Source: Chloroflexi bacterium AL-N1
GTDB taxonomy: Bacteria; Chloroflexota; Chloroflexia; Chloroflexales; Roseiflexaceae
Reading direction: 5' to 3'
DNA length: 64,000 bases
Assembly: GCA_013122435.1 (NCBI GenBank)
Contig: WYDT01000006.1
Location: 62,001 to 126,000 of the forward strand
Positions 56,397 through 64,000 of this stretch are shown here, one piece after another. The notes under the pieces were generated by a model. The model searched no databases and was not told the origin of the DNA. It saw only the letters and a list, made by a program, of their open reading frames with translations. A program made the translations under genes and the position numbers. Each line of letters begins with the position of its first letter. Positions within the stretch are counted from its first letter, which is position 1.

Positions 56397-58025
56397 CTAA
56401 AATACATTCGGTTTGAAAAAGTTGCGGATAATGGGCAAGTACGTTCTACCCGAAGGTACCGTCGTTTGTACGTAATCCTGTCCGGCGTTTGGCGTCGCTA
56501 CATAAGGAAATGTGTCAAGGAAGGGCTGATCGTTTTTATCCGCGCCATCGTCCAATACGCCAATCAGATCGGCATTGAAGTTAAATGTCTCACCGGTCGT
56601 GACCTCATATGTTGCACCAGCTACGGCCAACAACTCGATATCGGTCACATCGTCCTGCAGCCGTCGTCCGTTGGGAAAACCACATACATCACCACCAAGT
56701 AATCCGAGTTCATAGTTTGGCTCAGCGGCACAAAGGCTCCCAGATACGCCAGGGCGAAACGCTGGGGCGGTATTGAGTCGAAGCATTTCCGATGGTTGTA
56801 CGTTTTGGGGCTGGTTGACATTGGTGCCAGCAGGAACAGTGGTTTCGGTCGAACCTGCCACGATGGTAAATGGTGCGTCAGTTTTGATACCAGTCAAGAA
56901 GATCTCGAGAATATCTGTCCGATTATCTCCCGGATTAGGCACACCATAGAGCGCTTCGAGCAAACGCTGTAGCTCTGGGTCGAGGATACTTTCCTGTAAG
57001 AGATCACCGGCTGGTGTACCACTGCTAAATAAAGGGAAATCTTCCTCTGGCTTTAAGCCATTAAAGGCGTCTTTCAATGCCCGCGGGATCACCACCTCAT
57101 TGACCAGCGGCATGCCAAGGCGCGATACCTGGACAAAATCACCACTGTTGGTCACACCACCGAGCGGCGAAAGCACCCGCATCGAAGGACGACTGGCGGT
57201 GGCCCACACACCAATCACACTTTCCCCATCAGGTGCATTTTCCAACAAGCGTGAAATGGGGATTTGCATCACAATGCTATGCGTGTTGTATCCGGTAAGA
57301 TTGTCCACACCCGGCGAGAGACCCGTGCTGTAGCCAATCGGTGGGGCCTGTCCACGCAGGGTAAGCAAATCGAAGATAGAGCCCAGATCAACAAAGAAGG
57401 GGTCATCACGCTGCCCGGCGAACACTTTGATATTACCATCCAGTGTTTGAATGGAGTCATCCACCATCGCCAGGTATGGCTCGATTGGGGTCGATTTGTC
57501 GCCAATATTCACTGGTGGGGTGGGCAGATTGGTGCCGAGTGTGTTCGTTATGACTGAGCCACTGGTTGGTGCAATAACCTCAGTCACTTCATACGTCTGA
57601 ACAATGTTCCGATCGGGGTCGTCAAGGGATGTAATTGGTCCGGTGTTATAGAGAAATGTGTTGGGATTTCTGGTCGTGGTCGTAAAACGGAACTGGTAGC
57701 TGATACGTGGGCGCGCATCACCGACATTGTCAAGGTTAATCGTGTACAACACATCATCGGCAAATTGGAAATAGTTTGGCCCACCGTATGGCGTTTCGAG
57801 CGGAATATAATTCGCCACAATTGTGACCGCATCATTGGCATCCGGGCTGATAAAGGCATAGACATCCGTATTATCTGCCTGCGGATCGAATGCAATCAAG
57901 GGCGCCTCACGATGGCTCGATGCACCAACCGGAACAGGCGTATAACTGACCAGCACACTACCAAGCAACAACACAGGCGTAAGAACATAACAAACAATCC
58001 GCATGACTCGACGCAACAAGGTCAT
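56397..58025 (-). CDS. DUF4331 family secreted protein
   Basis: About 542 residues from ATG 58025, with AAGGAGG eight bases upstream. A signal peptide (RIVCYVLTPVLLLGSVLVS) is followed by SSHREAPLIAFDPQADNTDV, the hallmark start of DUF4331 proteins, and by ISYQFRFTTTTRNPNTF, IVMQIPISRLL and SVIGVWATASRPSMRVL. The C-terminus ends with TYLPIIRNFF, similar to the YLP(L/I)(I/V) tails on many Chloroflexi exported proteins. DUF4331 has no known biochemical activity. Gene lies 113 bases downstream of the NicO-type gene. Confidence 0.9.
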   Translation of the reverse strand: MTLLRRVMRIVCYVLTPVLLLGSVLVSYTPVPVGASSHREAPLIAFDPQADNTDVYAFISPDANDAVTIVANYIPLETPYGGPNYFQFADDVLYTINLDNVGDARPRISYQFRFTTTTRNPNTFLYNTGPITSLDDPDRNIVQTYEVTEVIAPTSGSVITNTLGTNLPTPPVNIGDKSTPIEPYLAMVDDSIQTLDGNIKVFAGQRDDPFFVDLGSIFDLLTLRGQAPPIGYSTGLSPGVDNLTGYNTHSIVMQIPISRLLENAPDGESVIGVWATASRPSMRVLSPLGGVTNSGDFVQVSRLGMPLVNEVVIPRALKDAFNGLKPEEDFPLFSSGTPAGDLLQESILDPELQRLLEALYGVPNPGDNRTDILEIFLTGIKTDAPFTIVAGSTETTVPAGTNVNQPQNVQPSEMLRLNTAPAFRPGVSGSLCAAEPNYELGLLGGDVCGFPNGRRLQDDVTDIELLAVAGATYEVTTGETFNFNADLIGVLDDGADKNDQPFLDTFPYVATPNAGQDYVQTTVPSGRTYLPIIRNFFKPNVF

Positions 58026-58138
58026 AATCACATCCTCCTTAGTTATCGAAATTGAGAAATCAATGATCAACATATTGACTATCCACTGCTTTGGCTGCGA
58101 CACTCTCCTTTCGCGTACACATAAAATGCGGTATATAT

Positions 58139-59665
58139 TTAGAGTTTGACCAAGCCAATTTCCATCAGTGATTGGGTCAGCAACCCTATGCCAAAGACCA
58201 CGACAATCAGTGATCCGGCTAGCGGTAGCACACGAAGTGACAGCCCTCGTCCGGGCAGGATGGCAAAGAGATGGCGGACATGGACAAGTGCAATACCAAT
58301 GGCGGTGAGAATGCTGGCCAACCCAAAGCTAAATGCCACAATCAGGAGAAGTCCCAACTGTATGCGATCAAGTGCAATGGCACTGAGCAGCACAATCAGC
58401 GCCGATGGGCAGGGCAACAATCCGCCTGAAATACCCAGCACCAGGAGATTTCGCCAGGACGCACGGTCATTTGTGTTAGGCAACGCATGGCTATGAGCAC
58501 CAAATCCATGGTTGTGATGGGTGTGGTCATGGTCATCATCGTGCGTATGCGAATGCACATGGTTCGCCTGCGTAGAATGTCGAAATGCCTGCCAGCGCAC
58601 CCGCAAGAGCGCAAGACCTAGCAGCAATACTGCCGCACCGGAAACCATTGTGAGGATGGGATAGAGCTGTTCAGGCAAAATAAATTCCGACACGCCCAGC
58701 GTAATAATGCCAAGGGCGAAAACACCGATGGTGTGGGTAATCGTTGTGGTTAACCCAAGAAACAACGCGTGTTTAGTTGTTCCGCGCGATCCAACCAGAT
58801 ATGCAGCCACAATCGTCTTACCATGTCCTGGTGAGAGCGCATGGACCGCACCAAGCCCAAAAGCGATCAGCAAGGCCACCCCCATCGCATATGGCGTCGA
58901 TGCGGTGTTGGCGATCAGCGCGGCGAAATCTATGTCTGCATTTTGACTCACCTCTGGTGCAGCGGTTGCTATGGTAGTGGCATCTGTGTCAGTAGCTTGT
59001 GGTGGCAACACGGTTTGATCGGACACCTCAAAGGTAACAAGTGCCTGCGTGGTTGTAAGTGGACTCTGGAGCAAATCCTCGGGATAATCGCGTAGTTTGT
59101 TGGTGACATCGATTGCGGGAACACTTGAATCGAGAATGCGTACACCTGACTGATCACGGGCCACCATCTCTTGCCACCCAAGACGCTCCTGATAGTTGAG
59201 ATCTTGATAGTCGAGTTGCCAGCGTTCCTGATCGTCAGAGAGTGGTGCTGTGAATGTTGCAGTCAAACGGAGCGTGGATAAATCGCCCTGTCCCGCTGGA
59301 AAGCTCAATTCGTGTGTATCTAACGTCAGTTCTGTTGGTATGTCGTTGAGCGTGAGACGCAGGTTGTCAAGAATACGAGCAGTTTGTGTGGTGCGGTAGT
59401 GGTTTGCTTCGAGTGAACTAATCTGGTCATCGCCATTCGTATCGATCTTCGTACGCTCCTGAAACGCAGGGATTTCGGCCATATCCAGCACATAGGTGAT
59501 CGTAATCTGCTCCGAGTCTATTTCCACCAGACTATAGCGATTCACACTGAAGTTGCCGAGCGGATGGGCCTGGGCAATTGTTGGTTGAAGTGCAACAAAA
59601 CCAATCACCAACAAACCTATCAGCGTCCATAGGTTGACTCGTAATCGCCTGAAACATGTACGCAT
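58139..59665 (-). CDS. NicO-type nickel/cobalt permease family protein with EF-hand and His-rich loop
   Basis: About 508 residues from ATG 59665. Signal peptide (LWTLIGLLVIGFVALQPT), then an outside domain beginning AHPLGNFSVNRYS with an EF-hand-like loop DTNGDDQISSLE (residues 1, 3, 5 and 12 of the loop are Asp, Asn, Asp and Glu). From about residue 250 there are six membrane segments with HALSPGHGKTIVAAYLVG (metal-binding HxxxGHG), a His-rich loop with HVHSHTHDDDHDHTHHNHGF and GGLLPCPSALIVLLSAIA. This is the NicO/RcnA-like family of divalent metal (Ni/Co) permeases or exporters. Being first in the unit, it may supply metal to the DUF4331 and TPR proteins. Confidence 0.88.
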   Translation of the reverse strand: MRTCFRRLRVNLWTLIGLLVIGFVALQPTIAQAHPLGNFSVNRYSLVEIDSEQITITYVLDMAEIPAFQERTKIDTNGDDQISSLEANHYRTTQTARILDNLRLTLNDIPTELTLDTHELSFPAGQGDLSTLRLTATFTAPLSDDQERWQLDYQDLNYQERLGWQEMVARDQSGVRILDSSVPAIDVTNKLRDYPEDLLQSPLTTTQALVTFEVSDQTVLPPQATDTDATTIATAAPEVSQNADIDFAALIANTASTPYAMGVALLIAFGLGAVHALSPGHGKTIVAAYLVGSRGTTKHALFLGLTTTITHTIGVFALGIITLGVSEFILPEQLYPILTMVSGAAVLLLGLALLRVRWQAFRHSTQANHVHSHTHDDDHDHTHHNHGFGAHSHALPNTNDRASWRNLLVLGISGGLLPCPSALIVLLSAIALDRIQLGLLLIVAFSFGLASILTAIGIALVHVRHLFAILPGRGLSLRVLPLAGSLIVVVFGIGLLTQSLMEIGLVKL

Positions 59666-60165
59666 AACCAAACCATCCTTCTGATTACAGCGAAACACAA
59701 CGGCTCTAGCATAAGAGTATTCACTGCTCAGGTACCAGCCCAAAAAGAGGTCATATCATGCTCATCTACTGTTCAAAAAGGGGGCACATGATGCTCAGAT
59801 ATATCGGAAGATCGCCTGTTCACATAGTAGTAATCGGTCGTCAGGGAGAGGTTTACGTGATATATGGAGTCAGGTGGTTTGAGGAGACCATACCATAGTC
59901 ACGATCAGACAAACATACGCCGTACGATAACACTCACATCCTCTTTTTTATTCATAGAAAAAGCCCCACGCAACTGCCATCTCAAGGTTTGAGATACAAC
60001 AGGCAGATACATGGAGCATTTATCATAGTTGTATGTATATTAGCCAGATACGTAAAATACTGCTCGGAGTCCTCTGTTATTTCTTAACAAGAATGGGATT
60101 CTTGAGCCGATATGCTCCCCGGTCCATGATTGTTGGTGTCTTTGAATAACTAAACAGCCAGGCAT
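59666..60165. other. Spacer without a supported gene
   Basis: About 500 bases between two minus-strand genes. It has no coding-looking frame. A small hairpin ATCTCA(AGGTT)TGAGAT lies near 59979-59995. It presumably contains the promoter of the NicO unit. Confidence 0.35.
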
Positions 60166-61542
60166 TCACGAATGGCAGGATAAGTGTAGGACGTGCGACG
60201 CAACACCAGTAGGACTGCGTTGACCACCAACCCCATCTTCAGCAATCCCACCAAAGTCACCTGATGCAGGAATTGCGATGGTACGCACAAGTACCGTGAC
60301 ATGACGGCTGGGCTTTGCGACAGGCGAACAGGGTTTTTTGGCATCAAACTGGACCTTATCTATCCAGGCCCCAGTATTGATGTAGACACCTTTCAAACCA
60401 CCCTGATTCTCGCGGATAAAGCCCTCGTGCGTGTGTCCCATCACAACACAGCTTTTATCATTCCCGAGGAGGAAATTCGCGTCTCCGTTTGAGATTGAAC
60501 TGGAAGGCTGTGCTGCTGCACCACGTGCGATATCATCAAAATCAATATCCAGATTGAAAACCTGGACAATTAAAACCTTGATGAAATTGATGACATTCTG
60601 ATATGCCCCTCCGCCAGAGCCAAGGTCGTTAAGAATAGACGGCAGATCATCAAGTTCAATCTTGAGGGGCACCTGCACAAACTCATTAACAAGCTTCTTT
60701 TTTTCTGCATCAAGCTCCATCTGTTGCCCTACCGACAATCGTTGCTTAACACAGTTGTAGTAGTCAAGATAGTTACCAATCGGTGAAAACGCATCGATGT
60801 TGCGGAATGGACGGGTCCCATTGACAGATACAGCTTCTATTCTGGTAACAAAGCCTTCGACCAACTTTCGACCAAAGGGCTTGTTCTTCCCGGTTGATTT
60901 GAGACACGATGCTTGGCGAAACATTCTCTTACCGGTTTCTCCTATGCCAATCTTGGCAGACCTATCTTTGGTACAATTGGCGCGGTCAAAACGATGGCCG
61001 TGTTCTGCACACAACTCAAAGGCATTGTCCAGAAAACCCGTAGAGCGAAACTTAATATCCGGAATAAATTCACGGATCGTTCTTTGTGCCGCTTTATCAT
61101 CGGCAAGCTCGTCATCATGGTTCCCACAACAGTAAATAATCTTATTCCCTGCGCGAATAAAATCCGCCATAGCGTTGGCAACATTGCGATGGGTAGTCAG
61201 AATGTCGACTAATATCTGCACCAGATCAAACTGTCGTTTGGCAAGTTGCATGCCCTCTATGACCAGCCGCTGTGCAAATGTGTTGCGTCTCGCTGTTTCT
61301 TGTTCGGAATCACTTAAAACCGCCTCCCAGATCTCAAATATATCACCCAATAGTACAAGCGTTACCTTTTTTCCTAGTGACTTCAGCCATTCAAGCATAC
61401 GAATGAATGCTGCCTGATCGTCTTTGTCAAAGTCGTCAAGGTCACGACCAAGATGGGTATCACTTACAAATGCCAGTATATCCTTATCGATAATACCTAC
61501 CAGTTCTTGAAACACATCCTCAGATCCCTGGAATGGATTCAT
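60166..61542 (-). CDS. Large calcineurin-like metallophosphoesterase
   Basis: 458 residues. Complete phosphoesterase motifs: FVSDTHLGRDLDDFD (DxH), VLLGDIFEIWEAV (GD), YCCGNHDDELADDK (GNHD), CAEHGHRFDRAN (HGHRFD) and VVMGHTHEGF (GHxH). An insert of about 130 residues (between HGHRFD and GHTH) is longer than in simple phosphoesterases. No signal peptide. The substrate is unknown. The small acidic gene upstream starts 18 bases before it. Confidence 0.88.
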   Translation of the reverse strand: MNPFQGSEDVFQELVGIIDKDILAFVSDTHLGRDLDDFDKDDQAAFIRMLEWLKSLGKKVTLVLLGDIFEIWEAVLSDSEQETARRNTFAQRLVIEGMQLAKRQFDLVQILVDILTTHRNVANAMADFIRAGNKIIYCCGNHDDELADDKAAQRTIREFIPDIKFRSTGFLDNAFELCAEHGHRFDRANCTKDRSAKIGIGETGKRMFRQASCLKSTGKNKPFGRKLVEGFVTRIEAVSVNGTRPFRNIDAFSPIGNYLDYYNCVKQRLSVGQQMELDAEKKKLVNEFVQVPLKIELDDLPSILNDLGSGGGAYQNVINFIKVLIVQVFNLDIDFDDIARGAAAQPSSSISNGDANFLLGNDKSCVVMGHTHEGFIRENQGGLKGVYINTGAWIDKVQFDAKKPCSPVAKPSRHVTVLVRTIAIPASGDFGGIAEDGVGGQRSPTGVASHVLHLSCHS

Positions 61543-61560
61543 CCCATCGATTGTGAAGAC

Positions 61561-61788
61561 TCAATCCCCACCAAATTGAACAGGTTCAGGAATACGTTTA
61601 CCATCATCTTCAATCGTACGAACAGGCTCACGCTGAGGGGCAGTATCATCATTCGATGTTACTACAACACCTTCATCGAGAGAGACGGGTAGTTGGGTCT
61701 TGCGGGGTAGCTGTAGTGCGAGATCTCGATCATCCGAAAGGGTTTTCTGCTCGTTTTGCTGTGCTTTGATAGTTGAGTCATCCATCAT
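61561..61788 (-). CDS. Small acidic protein, unknown
   Basis: 75 residues (ATG 61788, AGGAG four bases upstream; the second ATG is better spaced). Highly polar with SDDRDLALQLPRKTQLPVSL and DDTAPQREPVRTIEDDGKRI; probably disordered. It sits 18 bases before the phosphoesterase gene, so the two are likely co-transcribed. No family known. Confidence 0.55.
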   Translation of the reverse strand: MMDDSTIKAQQNEQKTLSDDRDLALQLPRKTQLPVSLDEGVVVTSNDDTAPQREPVRTIEDDGKRIPEPVQFGGD

Positions 61789-62037
61789 GTGTCTCCTAAT
61801 GTGTTATAGAGTGGATTTTGCGAGAGACTGCGGAGGTTATAGAGGATTATGTGGAAAGATGTAGCGTAACCGCGTTGGTGCTCTCATTTCACACACAGTA
61901 CACGCATGGAATGCTCACTTTGAAGTTCATTTTTTGCTCAAAACATACTCACCGATGTTCATTCGGTCAGATTTTCTATTACAGTCAATAGGTTTCAGAC
62001 ATGTTGAAGATTAAAAACAGGAAACTTGCCAAAACCA

Positions 62038-62370
62038 TTATCTGCTGCTGACATCGCTGAGATCTATGTTATCACATAAAAATCGTTTGAGATCGACATA
62101 GCCGCACTCATCGAAGACAACCCCTTCAGCCTCAAGCATCTGGCGTTGCAGATCAGCATTATACTCGTTGCTGATACGCCCCGCTGCATTGATGACTCGC
62201 CACCAGGGTACGTTACGATGCGCCTCAGGCTTAAGCGCATGCAACGCCCATCCCACACCACGCGCACCACGTGGCACGGTTATGAGCGCGGCAATGCGGC
62301 CATATGTTGACACTTTGCCAACGGGTATACGCTCGACAACGCGATAGACATCTTCATAGTATGCAGCCAT
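62038..62370 (-). CDS. Alkyltransferase-like protein (ATL), MGMT C-terminal domain family
   Basis: 110 residues from ATG 62370. YEDVYRVVERIPVGKVSTYG and VPRGARGVGWALHALK are the helix-turn-helix part of the MGMT family. The active-site motif PCHRV of O6-methylguanine methyltransferase is replaced by NVPWWRVINAAGRIS, with Trp in place of the acceptor Cys. ATL proteins bind O6-alkylguanine in DNA, bend it and hand it to nucleotide excision repair without removing the alkyl group. Confidence 0.92.
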   Translation of the reverse strand: MAAYYEDVYRVVERIPVGKVSTYGRIAALITVPRGARGVGWALHALKPEAHRNVPWWRVINAAGRISNEYNADLQRQMLEAEGVVFDECGYVDLKRFLCDNIDLSDVSSR

Positions 62371-62396
62371 AAACTTCACACAAATCTTGGCTTTGA

Positions 62397-64000
62397 TTAA
62401 CTGTCTTGTGTAAACACTCCATCATTCGACAAAATATAGACTGGTTGGTTGCGCGTTACACCTCGATCACCAGCTAACCCATCATCAAAAGCGAGTAAGC
62501 TGTAGAGCATAAAACCTTTCGCAAAGGGCTGATAGATACCAGTTGTGGAACGTTCTGACGATGTCGCATATCCTAACGCATTACCAACATCTAGATTCTC
62601 GTTCCAGATCTTACCAAAACCGCGTGTTGGATATTGACCACTACCATCGTCACCACCACCTTCATCATCACCCTCTTGCCAAGTATCAGGGTATGCCGAC
62701 CACGATGCTACGTTGCTGTTGCGATCACGCCTGATAACATAAATCGTTGCCGCATTACCACGCGGTACACGTATCATCGAACCTCGCTCAAACGACATCT
62801 CGGTAATAGCAATTTCCTGTGGTGCTGCTTGTGCACAACCGATGCGCTCACGCAATGCTTCGTCATTCTCCAATGCACCGCTGAACTGATCCGATGGCGT
62901 TGCCGGGCATGGATCTAGGGTTGGCGTCGGTGTTGGTGGTATAGGTGTTTCTGTTGGTGGCACTGGCGTGTCGGTTGGTAGCGGTTCGAGTGTATTGGTT
63001 GGGGCAATCGTTGGCACCAATGTCTCAGTTGGTGTTGGTTCTTCAGTCGGGACACCTTCCTCGGTTGGTGTGGGCTCATCAGGTACCACCGCGACAGGCC
63101 CGTCCGTAGGAGGCAGCACCTCTTCTGTTGGTGCGACGGTTGGTGTTTCTGTCGTAACAGCCACAGGTGCAGATGGCGAATTTGAGTTGGTACTGGCCCA
63201 TAACAGACCACCACCACCACCAAGAAGAAAAAGGAACACTACAATTGCTACGGACAATGGAACACGTCGTTGGCGTGGGGTAATCGTATCATAGCCAGTC
63301 TCTCGAAACGTGGCCTGTGCCATCGCTGGTGTAATGGTCCCGGCAATCGTTGCGGCGTCAGAAGCCACTGGCAATGGAGGACCACTAGCAAAACCTGTTT
63401 GCGGAGGGGTTTTTCGCTCAACTTTTCGTGAGACACGTGGAAGCGTTGGGCGTTTGCCGCTAGCAACATCGCGCAGTGCACGTGCAAAAGCACCAGCGGA
63501 CTCATACCGTTCCTCCGGGCTCCGCGAGAGGGCTGTCTGCACGACTGGATCAATCGTCGCGGGCAGCGATGTTTCAATTGATGAGGGAGTAGGCGCATTA
63601 CCATACAAATGCCCCAGCAATACCTGTTCTGTCCCGCCCTCAAACGGTTGGCGGCCGGTCAAACAGCGAAATACCAATATACCAAGCGCATACACATCTG
63701 TCTGTGGCGAAACCTTCTCACGACTAATCTGCTCAGGGGCCATATAATCGGGTGTACCAATCATCACACTGGTGCTGGTCATACCCGACGCATGGCTCAG
63801 AGATTTTGCAATACCAAAATCAGTAAGCATCGCCATGTGCTGTGTCTCTAAGAGGATATTGGCCGCCTTGATATCACGATGGACCACACCTTGTGCATGG
63901 GCATAATCAAGTGCTGCAGCGATCTGCTCAATGATTGGCACCAGATCAGCAAGAGGAAGTTTCATACGTTCATACAGCAAATCAGCCAGCGACCGACCAT
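62397..64000 (-). CDS. Ser/Thr protein kinase with TM and Thr/Pro-rich outside region, N-terminus outside window
   Basis: The gene enters from the right edge; about 534 residues are visible. HRDIKAANILLE (catalytic loop Asp), LTDFGIAKSL (DFG) and DYMAPEQISREK (APE) prove a Hanks-type kinase domain, followed by FSxxRQPF-like RCLTGRQPFEGGTEQVLLGH. One membrane segment (VAIVVFLFLLGGGGGLLWAS) leads to an outside linker full of PTPTE/PTET repeats and a C-terminal domain of about 150 residues (ALRERIGCAQAAPQEIAI ... QPVYILSNDGVFTQ). This is the usual layout of Chloroflexi PknB-like receptor kinases; its FHA-bearing partner could be the subtilase at 38.3 kb. The upstream start codon lies beyond the window. 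Confidence 0.93.
   Translation of the reverse strand, partial: GRSLADLLYERMKLPLADLVPIIEQIAAALDYAHAQGVVHRDIKAANILLETQHMAMLTDFGIAKSLSHASGMTSTSVMIGTPDYMAPEQISREKVSPQTDVYALGILVFRCLTGRQPFEGGTEQVLLGHLYGNAPTPSSIETSLPATIDPVVQTALSRSPEERYESAGAFARALRDVASGKRPTLPRVSRKVERKTPPQTGFASGPPLPVASDAATIAGTITPAMAQATFRETGYDTITPRQRRVPLSVAIVVFLFLLGGGGGLLWASTNSNSPSAPVAVTTETPTVAPTEEVLPPTDGPVAVVPDEPTPTEEGVPTEEPTPTETLVPTIAPTNTLEPLPTDTPVPPTETPIPPTPTPTLDPCPATPSDQFSGALENDEALRERIGCAQAAPQEIAITEMSFERGSMIRVPRGNAATIYVIRRDRNSNVASWSAYPDTWQEGDDEGGGDDGSGQYPTRGFGKIWNENLDVGNALGYATSSERSTTGIYQPFAKGFMLYSLLAFDDGLAGDRGVTRNQPVYILSNDGVFTQDS

Overview
This 64 kb window looks like chromosomal DNA from a filamentous Chloroflexota bacterium of the class Chloroflexia, Herpetosiphon- or Chloroflexus-like. 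This placement is inferred from gene content and style, not from a marker gene. The supporting signs are secreted or membrane proteins with Pro/Thr-rich linkers (protein kinase, GH18 protein), HTH-WD40 and TPR regulators, a subtilase-FHA fusion, a DUF4331 protein with a C-terminal YLPII tail, and base composition near or slightly below 50% GC. Most of the window is housekeeping DNA on the minus strand. I saw no rRNA, no tRNA and no CRISPR array.

Layout. 0-9.4 kb: a GH4 glycosidase (cut by the left edge), a DUF5996 protein, a KamB-type 16S rRNA methyltransferase gene broken by two tandem stops, a membrane endonuclease/phosphatase-family protein, pyruvate phosphate dikinase (ppdK), a histidine phosphatase and a large membrane protein. 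9.4-12 kb is an accessory island: a HigA antitoxin gene carrying two compensating frameshifts, a duplicated scrap of its 3' end, a small membrane protein, and a gene for a Tat-exported protein with a 76-residue, 12-cysteine C-terminus like halocin C8, interrupted by two in-frame stops but with an intact promoter and ribosome binding site. 12-25 kb: secreted and sugar-active proteins (PfkB kinase, GH18), a zinc peptidase, an M42 peptidase, TPR proteins, RNase PH, an HTH-WD40 regulator and a secreted beta-propeller.

25.5-32.7 kb is a coherent S-adenosylmethionine (SAM) cycle locus on the minus strand: mtnA, a MetE/UroD-like protein, an adenosine-kinase-like PfkB protein, a Gfo/Idh oxidoreductase, ahcY and metK. 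A SAM-I riboswitch with a clear terminator/antiterminator choice precedes mtnA. 32.8-43.6 kb: an MBL hydrolase, two glycosyltransferases, a THUMP methyltransferase, a RelE/ParE-type toxin-antitoxin pair, a DUF4231 gene broken by two in-frame stops, a subtilase-TM-FHA protein, a metallophosphoesterase and a Nudix hydrolase. 43.6-46 kb: direct repeats, a decayed IS481-like transposase, and an ArsR-SRPBCC regulator that shares an operator-like motif with a frameshifted flavodoxin-like gene.

46-64 kb: an SDR, a DUF385 protein, a small kinase-like protein, an orphan coiled-coil protein, an M55 peptidase, a DUF2945 protein, a P-loop ATPase regulator, a four-gene unit (NicO-type metal permease with an EF-hand, DUF4331, TPR, unknown), a metallophosphoesterase, an alkyltransferase-like protein, and a Ser/Thr protein kinase cut by the right edge.

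The most unusual overall feature is the cluster of accessory genes broken by in-frame stops or frameshifts while keeping good translation signals. The halocin-C8-like locus and the NicO-DUF4331 unit are the best candidates for undescribed biology.
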